From positions 1 to 47,731 of the forward strand of contig JAPLCU010000188.1 in assembly GCA_026392045.1 (NCBI GenBank): 47,731 nucleotides of DNA, written 5' to 3'. Under the pieces are notes generated by a model. That model was not told the DNA's origin. It ran no database searches and saw only the letters and a list, made by a program, of their open reading frames with translations. Positions within the stretch are counted from its first letter, which is position 1. The number at the start of each line of letters is the position of its first letter. This document shows positions 33,755 to 42,134 of the stretch, in pieces. A program made the translations under genes and the position numbers. The DNA is from Armatimonadota bacterium. GTDB lineage: Bacteria; Armatimonadota; UBA5829.

Positions 33755-34210
33755 ATGAGATTTCTTGCCGATGCGATGCTTGGGAAACTGGCGAAATGGC
33801 TGAGGATGCTGGGGTATGATACTGTCTATATCCCAGATGCGGATGATGACGACCTCGTGCGCATTGCGATCAACGAAGACCGCATTCTTCTGACACGCGA
33901 TCTGCCCCTCTGTGACCGACGCATTGTGCGCTCGCGCTGCGTTTTTGTGAATTGGGGAACGACCTCTGAGCAGGTGCGGCAGGTTTTCAAGAAGCTCGGC
34001 CTGCAGTTTTCGGAGGAAACGCTATTCACCCGCTGCACCGTCTGCAACGGCGAAATAAAGCCGATCTCCAAGGAGAAAGTGGCCAGCCGCGTGCCGCCTT
34101 ATGTCTACCGAACGCAAGAAAATTTCGGCATTTGTGTGAATTGTGATAGGATATACTGGCGCGGGACACATGTGGAGCATGTGCTGAAGGCGCTTAGCGA
34201 ACAGAAGTAA
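33755..34210 (+). CDS. Mut7-C RNase domain protein with zinc ribbon
   Basis: A 151-residue protein. Residues 1-80 form a PIN-like Mut7-C domain (MRFLADAMLGKLAKWLRMLGYDT, with ILLTRDLPL carrying the acidic residues; longer strings abbreviated), followed by a treble-clef zinc ribbon with CTVC and CVNC pairs. Family members are predicted RNases. GAGAAGGCGATGAG precedes the ATG. It is 72 nt after the radical SAM gene and in the same direction. Confidence 0.85.
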   Translation: MRFLADAMLGKLAKWLRMLGYDTVYIPDADDDDLVRIAINEDRILLTRDLPLCDRRIVRSRCVFVNWGTTSEQVRQVFKKLGLQFSEETLFTRCTVCNGEIKPISKEKVASRVPPYVYRTQENFGICVNCDRIYWRGTHVEHVLKALSEQK

Positions 34211-34211
34211 A

Positions 34212-34240
34212 CGGGCCGGATTGCAAATCCGCCCGAACAA
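34212..34240. repeat. GATTGCAAATCCGCCCGAAC dispersed repeat
   Basis: A single copy that begins 2 nt after the Mut7-C stop codon. It matches the copies at 14041-14114 and 22660-22682. Confidence 0.8.
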
Positions 34241-34287
34241 TTAGTGGAGATTCAGATGCTAGACGCAAAAAGGAGTCTTGATAAATA

Positions 34288-36666
34288 ATGCAATGGCAGG
34301 CGAAATGGATTTGGGCGAAGGAGCATTCGGAAACAGCGAATTGCTATATCTATGCGCGCAGAGAGATCGATCTTCCTGCGGTTTCTGATGCCGTCCTAAG
34401 CATTGCCTGCTGCTCAGAATATAGGCTTTTCGTGAATGGTCAATGCGTTGGCAGGGGCGATGCTCGCAGCGGCCCCTCGTTTTTTATGTATGACCAATAC
34501 GATGTTAAGCGATTTCTGCGCCCCGGCTGCAATGTGGTGGGCGCTATTTGCTATAACTATGGAGTGGACACATTACAAGTTCCGTGCAGACCCGGCGGCC
34601 TGCTGCTGCAAATCGATGTTCCCAATAGTCCTGAGCCGATACTTGTGTCGAATAATCACTGGCGGGTGAAGCTCGCTTGTGATTGGGATTTTGATTCCAT
34701 GCGAATGTCTTCGAGCATTGGTTTTCAAGAAATATACGATTCTCACGCGAAGCCTGTGGGCTGGAATGTGGTGAGTTTCGATGACAGGTTATGGGAAGAG
34801 CCCGAGGTTCTTGGATTGCCGGAAGCCGTGCCCTGGGGCGAATTGATCTTAAAGCAGTCCCCGAATCTGGTTGAGATAGAGGCAGGGCCAAAAAAAGTTG
34901 TTAGCTGGGGGATTGTGACCAGCAATGATTCAGATGACATCAACCCCGCCACGCGAATGAGCAGGCAGACCACCGAGCCAAAGCCGGGAGCGATAAAATA
35001 CCCTCAGAACCTGATTCACGGCGCAGGGGAAGCGACCATCATCAACCCCGGCGCGGAAGTTTTCGTGGCGCTGGATTTTGGCCGAAAGGTCGTTGGATTT
35101 CCGAAGATCCGGGTGCGCGATGGCGGCCATACGGTGATGGATGTAGGATACTGCGACGAATTGGATGAGCATGGTCGCGTGAATCCCACCCGCGATGGCA
35201 TCGCCCAAGCCGATAGATTGATCGTGCACGGCGGTCGGCAGGAGTGGCAGACTTTTGGTCGCCGCGCTTTCAGGTATATGCAGCTCAATTTTCGAAATAT
35301 GGAGTCTGCGGTGCATATCGAGAGCGTTGGTGTGTGCAAAACGGGTTATCCTGTGAAGCAGGCTTGGAGTTTCGAGTGCTCCGATAATCGGCTAAACGAT
35401 ATCTATATGGCAAGCGCGAATGCCCTGAGCCTGTGTATGCAGGATTCTTATGAGCGCGACCCCTTGCAAGACCCCGGCAGTTACCCGTCGGATGCTCGCG
35501 TTAAGGCTCTAGCAAATTTTTACAGCTATGTGGATTTTGATCTTGCTGCCAGTGATATTCGGCGTTTTGCGCGGCTCCAGAACTCGGATGGATCGCTCGA
35601 TATTCCTGCGCGCGCGGGTCATCGCTTCAATAACCCGGGGCAAGCGCTTGGTTGGGCGCTGATGCTGTATGATTATTATCTATACAGCGGCGATCGGCTG
35701 ATTGTTGAGGAGCTATACTCCAATCTGAGCCTGCTGCTTGATAACTATCTCACTTCGCGGGAAAACGAAGATGGCCTTCTGGTGAACACGGCGGGCGCGG
35801 CGATTGCTCGATGGAACGCAATGTATTATCAAGCGCTGCGCGATGCTTCGAAGCTTGCAGTTGCTGCCGAAAACTTCGATGACGCGCAAAAGTGGAACGC
35901 CAGGGCTGTGAACGTCCTCAGGGAGTTCAATGTAAGATTCTGGAACGAGGAATTGTCATCCTATACAGCCACGCCAGGCGGGGAAGGGAGCGCTGCTGCG
36001 AATGTCTTCGCCGTTGCATTCGGATTAGCGGGCATGGAGCGCTGCAGCCTGGTCAAAGATCAAGTAAGAGAGAGCGCTTTGCGGCTTATGCCCGGTTTTG
36101 GGCTGTATGTTTTGCAGGCGATGGCTAAGCTCGATTTGGTTTCAGAAGCTCTTGAGACGATCATCGCCGCTCGAAGCATCGCATCTGCATATTTCCTGCC
36201 GTCTGAAGTTCTGGGCGTTAAGGCATCTACTCCGCAGTCGCCGGTTGTTGTTATCCAGCCCAAAACAGGAGGCTTGGACTGGGCCAGGGGTGGTTACAAT
36301 TTACCCACAAGCCTTATGGAGATCGAATGGAGTAGGGCGGATGGCAAGTTTTCCATAGATATCAACGCCGCAGACGGGTTTATAGTCGCGCTGCCTGCTG
36401 GTGAATTTCGGAACCCGGTTATTCATGAAATCGATCTCACACCCGAGACCCCCGAGCGCAAGGCTCGCAAGACCTATGGCTGGGGCGACGTGATTTGGAG
36501 CAGGGACAAGGAAAGAGTCCCTTACCTCGATTGGCTGGAATCACAGGAAACGGAGCCGCCAGATCATTATCAGCAGAAGATTCGGTTGGATCTGCAGGGC
36601 GAATATGTCTGGGTGCGAGAGCCGGTAAGCAATCACGTTCGATATGTGGTTCACGAAGACTTGTGA
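34288..36666 (+). CDS. GH78-like alpha-L-rhamnosidase family protein
   Basis: A 792-residue protein. The N-terminal jelly roll (SIACCSEYRLFVNGQCVGRG, YDVKRFLRPGCNVVGAI) matches Bac_rhamnosid_N, the next sandwich domain (LDFGRKVVGFPKIRVRDGG, FGRRAFRYMQLNF) the rhamnosidase concanavalin-like domain, and the (alpha/alpha)6 barrel starts near SYERDPLQDPGSYPSDARV. In typical GH78 enzymes that segment reads CPxRERLGWxGD; here it is changed, so I cannot confirm rhamnosidase activity. No signal peptide. AGGAG lies 12 nt before the ATG. Confidence 0.82.
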   Translation: MQWQAKWIWAKEHSETANCYIYARREIDLPAVSDAVLSIACCSEYRLFVNGQCVGRGDARSGPSFFMYDQYDVKRFLRPGCNVVGAICYNYGVDTLQVPCRPGGLLLQIDVPNSPEPILVSNNHWRVKLACDWDFDSMRMSSSIGFQEIYDSHAKPVGWNVVSFDDRLWEEPEVLGLPEAVPWGELILKQSPNLVEIEAGPKKVVSWGIVTSNDSDDINPATRMSRQTTEPKPGAIKYPQNLIHGAGEATIINPGAEVFVALDFGRKVVGFPKIRVRDGGHTVMDVGYCDELDEHGRVNPTRDGIAQADRLIVHGGRQEWQTFGRRAFRYMQLNFRNMESAVHIESVGVCKTGYPVKQAWSFECSDNRLNDIYMASANALSLCMQDSYERDPLQDPGSYPSDARVKALANFYSYVDFDLAASDIRRFARLQNSDGSLDIPARAGHRFNNPGQALGWALMLYDYYLYSGDRLIVEELYSNLSLLLDNYLTSRENEDGLLVNTAGAAIARWNAMYYQALRDASKLAVAAENFDDAQKWNARAVNVLREFNVRFWNEELSSYTATPGGEGSAAANVFAVAFGLAGMERCSLVKDQVRESALRLMPGFGLYVLQAMAKLDLVSEALETIIAARSIASAYFLPSEVLGVKASTPQSPVVVIQPKTGGLDWARGGYNLPTSLMEIEWSRADGKFSIDINAADGFIVALPAGEFRNPVIHEIDLTPETPERKARKTYGWGDVIWSRDKERVPYLDWLESQETEPPDHYQQKIRLDLQGEYVWVREPVSNHVRYVVHEDL

Positions 36667-36728
36667 TATCTCCCGCGGTTAGGATATGAGGCCGGATGGT
36701 AATATCCATTATCAGGAGGTGTGCTGCG

Positions 36729-36935
36729 ATGTTCAAGAGTTTTTGGGCTGGACTGCTGCTGGGCGGCGCGATAGGAGCAGCGCTTGGCATGTTTCTAGCC
36801 CCCGCGCCTGGGCGAGAAAGCAGAAGTAAAGTGACAGAAGCCGCGCAGTCGGCTTCCGGCAAGATAACAAAGTTCGGTAAACGCGTGCATTGGAAAGCCC
36901 ATGATGCACTTAAGGCCATAAAGCAGGCGATTTAG
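36729..36935 (+). CDS. YtxH domain small membrane protein
   Basis: A 68-residue protein: one Gly/Ala-rich membrane helix (FWAGLLLGGAIGAALGMFLA) followed by PAPGRESRSKV and an amphipathic tail, the YtxH/GvpP-like pattern. The start is ATG 36729, 8 nt after AGGAGGT; the frame extends to 36696 without support. The function of this stress-associated family is unclear. A heptamer array starts 5 nt after its stop codon. Confidence 0.8.
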   Translation: MFKSFWAGLLLGGAIGAALGMFLAPAPGRESRSKVTEAAQSASGKITKFGKRVHWKAHDALKAIKQAI

Positions 36936-36939
36936 TTTT

Positions 36940-37280
36940 TAGTGGAGAGTGGAAAGTGGAAAGTGGAAAGTGGAAAGCGGAGAGTGGAAAGTGGAAAGCG
37001 GAAAGCGGAGAGCGGAGAGTGGAGAGTGGAGAGCGGAGAGTGGAGAGTGGAAAGCGGAGAGTGGAGAGTGGAGAGCGGAGAGTGGAGAGTGGAGAGTGGA
37101 GAGTGGAGAGCCCGGAAGGGATGATGCGCATCAGTTTTGAATTATGAATTATGAATTATGAATTATGAATTATGCGTTTCCAACTAGAAATGCTGAGCAC
37201 CAAACTCGCCATGCTGAGGCCCCCACTTCGCCATGCTGAGCGCCCACTACGCCATGCTGAGGCTCTCGAAGCATGAGCAG
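36940..37280. repeat. Heptamer arrays (GTGGAGA)n and (AATTATG)n plus CGCCATGCTGAG repeats
   Basis: 36940-37112 contains about 25 units of GTGGAGA/GTGGAAA/GCGGAGA. 37134-37174 has about six units of ATTATGA. 37190-37280 has four spaced copies of a GCCATGCTGAG motif about 25-28 nt apart. No gene is visible in 36936-37352; the ORFs here are products of the 7-bp period. Confidence 0.92.
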
Positions 37281-37352
37281 CATGATAACCTTTCAAATCC
37301 AACCTTGATTTCGGCGTTTTCTGTTTAGCGTTAGGCTGGTTAGTTTCGGGAT

Positions 37353-37964
37353 TTATTGGGGTGGGTGGTTACTTCTGTTATTTGCGGTTGAATAATATGC
37401 GCTCCTCAAATGCCGAAGGGCCGAAGCATAAACATTTATCCCGCCGTCATATCCAATCGGGTCGCGAGTGAGCCAGCGGCCTTCGGTCGGGTCGTAGTAG
37501 CGATAAGAGCACAGAATCAGGCCGGATTCATCGGTGTAATAGCCAACCTGCCCGCCGTAGCCGAAAGGCGTTGGGTTGGTGTCCGAGCCTTCGATTATAT
37601 TGCCATAGGCGTCGTATCCAACATTGGCGACCACATCGCCACTGTCGTCTTGAACCTGCGACACATTGCCCAGCGGGTCGAACGTATAAAAGAAATGATG
37701 GTTCTCGCCCTCATCGCGAGAAATCAGCCCAGTTGGGACGAATGTGTTGATCGCGATGACGGCTCCATTTTCGGCCAATTCGCAAACAGGCACCCCGCCT
37801 GCATACAAGAAGTAACGCTTAGTCGCCGAACCGATCCTCTTCCACGCCCTAAGCCCATCAGCACCATAACCGAAAGTCATCGAACCGAATGCGGTCATCT
37901 GGTTGTCGGCATTGAATGTCGCGCTCGTGCCGTTGTAGGTAGTTGGATTGCCGTTGTGATCGTA
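37353..37964 (-). pseudogene. Truncated RHS core module 1
   Basis: An RHS-repeat core of about 200 codons: FGYGADGLRAWKR, GLISRDEGENHHFFYTFDPLGNVSQV, YDAYGNI, and the closing DESGLILCSYRYYDPTEGRWLTRDPIGYDGGINVY. The reading frame starts abruptly after a TAA (37965-37967), with no ribosome binding site and none of the large N-terminal RHS shell. After INVY the expected CGGNPVGRLDPSG is lost and an unrelated 24-residue tail follows, so the toxin tip is missing. It is the most decayed of three related modules in the cluster. Confidence 0.8.
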
Positions 37965-38222
37965 TTAGGTTCAGCAATAATAAGTTGTCAATGTGCCATA
38001 TAAATACTGAACGCTGCTTTTGAGCAGATGTCTTAATAAATAGGGGACTGTCCACCATTTATTAAAACTCATCAATAAGGTCAAGATCTTGTGCTGCGCG
38101 GCAGCAGTGAACGCCAATTCTTTTTCCATTGTCTTGCGGATGCATCTGCCGATGTTCGAGAGATAGTGTTGAAGTCACTGCTGCCGAAACAACCAAACCT
38201 CAAGATGCAGCCATTTTCGTTT
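37965..38222. other. Spacer between RHS module 1 and the next immunity gene
   Basis: Contains ACATTGACAA (minus strand, 37985-37994), shared with the 5' edge of the other two RHS modules, and a hairpin with AATAAAT/ATTTATT arms around GGACAGTCCCC (38036-38064). One minus-strand open frame of about 50 codons (starting MEKELAFTAAAQHK) could be a decayed immunity gene or toxin tip but has no recognisable family. Confidence 0.5.
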
Positions 38223-38477
38223 CTACTCGTAAACTCTTGCTGCCATTAGCACATTTGCGATTACGTTCCAGTCTGGTTCTTCTGGAATTGGCAAGCCCTG
38301 ATTTACATAATAACCGTCCATATCTTCTACAAATGCTGCGAGTGCATTCAGAAACAGTGATATGTTGCAGTTATCCCACGATTGCGGATCTGCCACGAAG
38401 TTGGCAGCTAACTCCCGCACAAATGCCACAAAGCGCGCACGGTTGTTTATTGAATCTACATGTTTACAATTAAGCAT
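38223..38477 (-). CDS. Candidate immunity protein for RHS tip 2
   Basis: An 84-residue soluble acidic protein: FVRELAANFVADPQSWDN, FLNALAAFVEDMDGYY, and the end EPDWNVIANVLMAARVYE. This pattern is familiar from small proteins next to polymorphic toxins (DUF7660-like), though I cannot check it. The ATG shares one base with the RHS stop codon (TAATG), as usual for toxin-immunity pairs. It would bind the RHS tip encoded directly upstream. Confidence 0.75.
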   Translation of the reverse strand: MLNCKHVDSINNRARFVAFVRELAANFVADPQSWDNCNISLFLNALAAFVEDMDGYYVNQGLPIPEEPDWNVIANVLMAARVYE

Positions 38478-39634
38478 TATTGACCTCTCACACGAATTGA
38501 TGTGCCACCGTTTGTGGTAGTAAATTTCCAGCCCTCATTATTAGTAATTTCTTCTGGCGTAGCCATTCGCGCCCTTATAGCCACACCAGCTCTCCGAAAC
38601 GCTTCCAGTCTGCGATTATCTAATGTATACAAATCTTCTCCACTATTTACCAATCTGATTGGATCTATTTGGCGTGCTGTAATGGAACCATTCCTCAGCG
38701 ACCCTGCAAGGTCATCAATATTGCCATATGCTGGATTTCTAAAGCTATACGAGCAGGTATTCTGACTAAATCGGATTGAAAAGGGATCACGCAGCCCCCG
38801 CGCCCTATTGACTATTCCTCCCACAACTCCAGATATTGCTCCCAAGGCGCTCGCGCCAGCTGTATTTACGCTAACATAGGCACCGAGTGCTACATCATAT
38901 GCGGTTCCGACTCCCGCTGCAATCTCGCCGCCAGCGACAAGCACTACACTACCACCAACTATTGCAACCCCGGCCTTACCGCAAGACCAAGCAGCCTGCC
39001 AACCAGAGCCTTTGCCCATCTCACATTTCGCGTAATCGCAACCAGCCTGCTGCGCCATCCCGCCAAGAACCGGTACTTTGCTTCCCCACTCGCCGTTAAG
39101 CCAGCCATCATACCACGCAAGTCCACTCGGATCCAGCCTCCCAACCGGATTCCCACCGCAGTAAGCATAAACATTTATCCCGCCGTCGTATCCAATCGGG
39201 TCGCGGGTGAGCCAGCGGCCTTCGGTCGGGTCGTAGTAGCGATAAGAGCACAGAATCAGGCCGGATTCATCGGTGTAATAGCCTGCCTGACCACCGCAGC
39301 CGAAGGGCGTTGGGTTAGACTCCGATTCTGCCAGGGGAGTGCCGTAGGCATAATATCCCACATTGGCGACCACATCGCCGCTGTCGTCTTGAATCTGCGA
39401 CACATTCCCCAGCGGGTCGAAAGTGTAGAAATAATGGTTCTCACCCTCATCGCGAGAAATCAGCCCGGTCGGCCCGAATGTGTTAATCGCGACCACATTC
39501 CCCGAAGAATCCATCTCGCAAACAGGCATCCCGCCTGAATACAGGAAATACCTCTTATCCCCCTCCCCGACCTTTTTCCAAGCCCTAAGCCCATCAGCCC
39601 CGTAACCGAAAGTCGTCGCGCCGAATGCGGTCAT
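38477..39634 (-). CDS. Orphan RHS core module 2 with C-terminal toxin-like tip
   Basis: A 385-residue protein. Residues 1-165 are the RHS core, ending in the conserved INVYAYCGGNPVGRLDPSG. Then come a hydrophobic Gly/Ala-rich segment (VAIVGGSVVLVAGGEIAAGVG region) and a C-terminal domain with LYTLDNRRLEAFRRAG and WKFTTTNGGTSIRVRG. That tip recurs in polymorphic toxins and has a ParB-like DNRRL core; its activity is not known to me. RHS similarity starts some 55 nt before the ATG, right after a TAG, so there is no N-terminal shell or secretion part. The partner gene follows with overlap. Confidence 0.85.
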   Translation of the reverse strand: MTAFGATTFGYGADGLRAWKKVGEGDKRYFLYSGGMPVCEMDSSGNVVAINTFGPTGLISRDEGENHYFYTFDPLGNVSQIQDDSGDVVANVGYYAYGTPLAESESNPTPFGCGGQAGYYTDESGLILCSYRYYDPTEGRWLTRDPIGYDGGINVYAYCGGNPVGRLDPSGLAWYDGWLNGEWGSKVPVLGGMAQQAGCDYAKCEMGKGSGWQAAWSCGKAGVAIVGGSVVLVAGGEIAAGVGTAYDVALGAYVSVNTAGASALGAISGVVGGIVNRARGLRDPFSIRFSQNTCSYSFRNPAYGNIDDLAGSLRNGSITARQIDPIRLVNSGEDLYTLDNRRLEAFRRAGVAIRARMATPEEITNNEGWKFTTTNGGTSIRVRGQ

Positions 39635-39734
39635 CTGGTCAGCGGCATTGAACGTTGCGCTTACGCCGTCGTAGGTCGTAGGGTTGCGCTATATTGGATT
39701 GTCAATGTGCAATTAATGCAGAAATAGTTAGCTG

Positions 39735-40055
39735 TCAGAATAGATATTGTATAGCGCCGCGAATCAGGTGATACAAACAATAAGCAACGCCTAGCACCCC
39801 AATGACTACGTATAGAGGTCCAAGATATCGGGAACCGCGAACGAACTCTGGTGAGGCTTCGCCCGAATGCCTCATCCAGTCAACCAAAGGTCGAATGATG
39901 GCTGGCAGTTTCTCTACGAACTCTTTGCTCTGCTCTAGTTCTTCTTGATTTTTTCTGTAGATATCCTCAGCGTGCAACATTCGTATCCCATAAGACAGAC
40001 AACTCAGACACACAACTAAACCCATAAATAGAGCACCTACATCGTCTGTTGTCAT
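39735..40055 (-). CDS. Two-helix membrane protein, candidate immunity for RHS tip 3
   Basis: A 106-residue protein with membrane helices at the start (GALFMGLVVCLSCLSYGI) and end (YVVIGVLGVAYCLYHLI) and a charged middle part. It sits directly after the tip ORF at 40137-40709, where an immunity gene is expected. No family is recognised. Confidence 0.6.
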   Translation of the reverse strand: MTTDDVGALFMGLVVCLSCLSYGIRMLHAEDIYRKNQEELEQSKEFVEKLPAIIRPLVDWMRHSGEASPEFVRGSRYLGPLYVVIGVLGVAYCLYHLIRGAIQYLF

Positions 40056-40136
40056 TTTTACCTCTTCTCATCTACAAGAATTGTGTGCGTCAGCACAAGG
40101 CTGGGCAGCGTAGCACTTACCGTAAACTTCTCCAAT

Positions 40137-40709
40137 TTACCTGCTCGGATTTGGCATTCTCCAATCAAAAACTGTGCTGTAACTTACATTTGGCGTTGAC
40201 CAACCCCACTCCGTTGCATAACCCGTGCCGCACCCCGGATTTACCGGACGGCCTTCTGTTCGACCCAGTGTCAAGAACCCGCCAGCACTCACAGTTGCGT
40301 TTGTCGAGAACTCTGTTAAAAAACTGTCGAGCTGTTCGGCTCTATTGCTATGGCTTGCCCAGTCGTACTCATACCACCCTGCCGTTACACTAACTCCTGG
40401 TGTGCCAACGTACGCACCACCACCAGCGTACCACCGACCATTTCGCCAATCCCCTACCAATTGACCGGAGAAGCCACTATCAAATTTACCTTCTATAAAT
40501 ATTTTTGTCCAGTTAGGCACATTCCAATTAACTGCGACGTAATCGGGAGCCAACAAGCTGTAGTCTCCAGTGCCTGCTGCCCAGCCAACCCTCTCAGCTC
40601 CTCTGGAAAACGTAGGAAAGTTATCGTACGCCAATCGCCCCGATTGCCAATCATTCCTGAGACCGCGTATAAACTCATGTCCAATCTGTCGGGCGTGCAT
40701 TACGTCCAT
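40137..40709 (-). CDS. RHS C-terminal tip 3, out of frame with its core
   Basis: A 190-residue ORF starting MDVMHARQIGHEFIRG, then a Trp/Gly/Tyr-rich beta part (WRNGRWYAGGGAYVG, VSVTAGWYEYDW) and an end PNVSYSTVFDWRMPNPSR. No family is recognised. It begins 10 nt before the stop of RHS core 3, in the -1 frame at CTAAAATGG. Joined to the core it would be the variable tip after DPSG. Either the junction is a frameshift mutation, a programmed slip, or the tip is translated alone by re-initiation. Confidence 0.6.
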   Translation of the reverse strand: MDVMHARQIGHEFIRGLRNDWQSGRLAYDNFPTFSRGAERVGWAAGTGDYSLLAPDYVAVNWNVPNWTKIFIEGKFDSGFSGQLVGDWRNGRWYAGGGAYVGTPGVSVTAGWYEYDWASHSNRAEQLDSFLTEFSTNATVSAGGFLTLGRTEGRPVNPGCGTGYATEWGWSTPNVSYSTVFDWRMPNPSR

Positions 40710-41329
40710 TTTAGATCATTGATCGAGTAAAACCCACTCGGGTCCAGCCGCCCCACCGGGTTCCCACCGCAGTAAGCGTATACATTTATCCCGCCGTCGT
40801 ATCCAATCGGGTCGCGGGTTAGCCAGCGGCCTTCGGCGGGGTCGTAGTAGCGATAAGAGCACAGAATCAGGCCGGATTCGCGATCTTTGTAGTAGCCCGA
40901 TTGCCCGCCGTAGCCAAACGGCGTTGGGTTGGAAGTTGAGCCTTGGATCGGCGCTCCGTATGCATCGAATGTCATGCTGGCGGCAATCGTGCCGTTATTA
41001 TTCTGAATCTGCGCAACATTGCCGCGTGGGTCGAATGTAAAGAAATAATGGTTTCCGCGCAAACCCAACGCCTGATTCGTGCCCTCGCTCCTCGAAATCA
41101 GCCCTGTTGGCCCGAAGGTGTTAAGGGCAAGCACATTCCCGCTTGAATCCAGCATGCAGACAGCCTGCCCGCCTTCATACAGGAAATACCTCTTATCCGC
41201 CTCCCCAACCTTTTTCCAAGTCCGAAGCCCGTCAGCCCCGTAACCGAAAGTCGTCGCGCCGAATGCGGTCATCTGGTCAGCGGCATTGAACGTTGCGCTC
41301 GTGCCATCATTATGTTGTGTAATGACCAA
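40700..41329 (-). CDS. Orphan RHS core module 3
   Basis: A 209-residue core (TFGYGADGLRTWKKVGE, LISRSEGTNQALGLRGNHYF, SYRYYDPAEGRWLTRD, INVYAYCGGNPVGRLDPSG) ending after 10 more residues (YSINDLKWT). It starts at a TTG following in-frame TGA and lacks the long RHS shell and any export domain. The tip continues in the -1 frame. Confidence 0.8.
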   Translation of the reverse strand: MVITQHNDGTSATFNAADQMTAFGATTFGYGADGLRTWKKVGEADKRYFLYEGGQAVCMLDSSGNVLALNTFGPTGLISRSEGTNQALGLRGNHYFFTFDPRGNVAQIQNNNGTIAASMTFDAYGAPIQGSTSNPTPFGYGGQSGYYKDRESGLILCSYRYYDPAEGRWLTRDPIGYDGGINVYAYCGGNPVGRLDPSGFYSINDLKWT

Positions 41330-41396
41330 TGACTCTATTCAATTGTCAATGTTCTAAAGCAGAGAGTTGTCTCTGAAATTTCGACTTACCATTAGC

Positions 41397-41663
41397 CTAC
41401 AGACGTTTCCGTATAATATATAGAGGAATGAGCCAATGAACAACAATATGTAGGTAAAGGCAATATCCCAAAACAACACGCGGCGGCAAGAGTGACACAA
41501 ATGAGAGCAGAATGCAAATGACATAAAACATCCACATAATTGGAAAGGGTATCGGAGATGGGCCATACCCACGCTTGTTTCTAGCAATCACGAGAATTAA
41601 GCCGACGATTTCCAGATATGTTGTAAACCCCAATATAGCTAAGAGAATTATTGTTGCTATCAT
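41397..41663 (-). CDS. Small polytopic membrane protein in the RHS cluster
   Basis: An 88-residue, very hydrophobic protein with about three membrane helices (IATIILLAILGFTTYLEIVG, IMWMFYVICILLSFVSLL, VVLGYCLYLHIVVHWLI). It lies between immunity-like genes and RHS core 3. It may be an immunity protein for a lost toxin or a pore-forming partner. Family unknown. Confidence 0.5.
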   Translation of the reverse strand: MIATIILLAILGFTTYLEIVGLILVIARNKRGYGPSPIPFPIMWMFYVICILLSFVSLLPPRVVLGYCLYLHIVVHWLIPLYIIRKRL

Positions 41664-41723
41664 TTTAACTCCAAACTACTGCGCTGGCGGCACTAAGCAT
41701 AAGAATGTGAATGGGATAACCCA

Positions 41724-42119
41724 CTAGGTATCGTCAACAGACCAATTTGTAAAGTCACCAAGCAATAACTGTCGATAATTATGAACAATCATCTGCATTT
41801 GTCTATCGACTTCAGAACGCACGAATCCACTACCAACCATTTTTTCATCAATTTGTATAGTGGCATACCGGATTTCAGGGTCGGCGGAGATTGGTCTGAT
41901 TGAGCAACCAACATCCATTTTATAATGCCAGAATGTTATTTCACAGTATTGCAGTTCTACGGTATATTGAATACCGTCATATTCCTTGCGTATGCCTTTG
42001 TAACCAAACTCTGAAAACTTCTGAACTGCAAACTCTTTAACTACCGCGTAAAGGCAAGTATCTTTGAACATACTTCTTAACTGTCTCCACAAACCTTGTA
42101 AATCAAGTCCTGTTTTCAT
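41724..42119 (-). CDS. Hypothetical protein, candidate immunity gene
   Basis: A 131-residue soluble protein (KDTCLYAVVKEFAVQKFSEF, DGIQYTVELQYCEITFWHY, GSGFVRSEVDRQMQMIVHNYRQLLLG). No family is recognised. AGGGG lies about 10 nt before ATG 42119. It starts 15 nt after the end of a decayed tip (42135-42271), the normal place of an immunity gene, so it probably outlived its toxin. Confidence 0.65.
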   Translation of the reverse strand: MKTGLDLQGLWRQLRSMFKDTCLYAVVKEFAVQKFSEFGYKGIRKEYDGIQYTVELQYCEITFWHYKMDVGCSIRPISADPEIRYATIQIDEKMVGSGFVRSEVDRQMQMIVHNYRQLLLGDFTNWSVDDT

Positions 42120-42134
42120 ATCGGTTATCCCCTT

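Noticed and set aside
36942-37147. Three overlapping ORFs with MESGKWKVESGEW-like repeats
   Set aside because: All three frames of the (GTGGAGA)n array are open, so this is not coding evidence.
36940-37280. Possible CRISPR array
   Set aside because: The repeats are contiguous 7-mers or short motifs without unique spacers of constant length, and no cas genes are present.
37858-38058. 66-codon ORF starting MVDSPLFIK at the edge of RHS module 1
   Set aside because: It overlaps the RHS core in another frame; no ribosome binding site or family.
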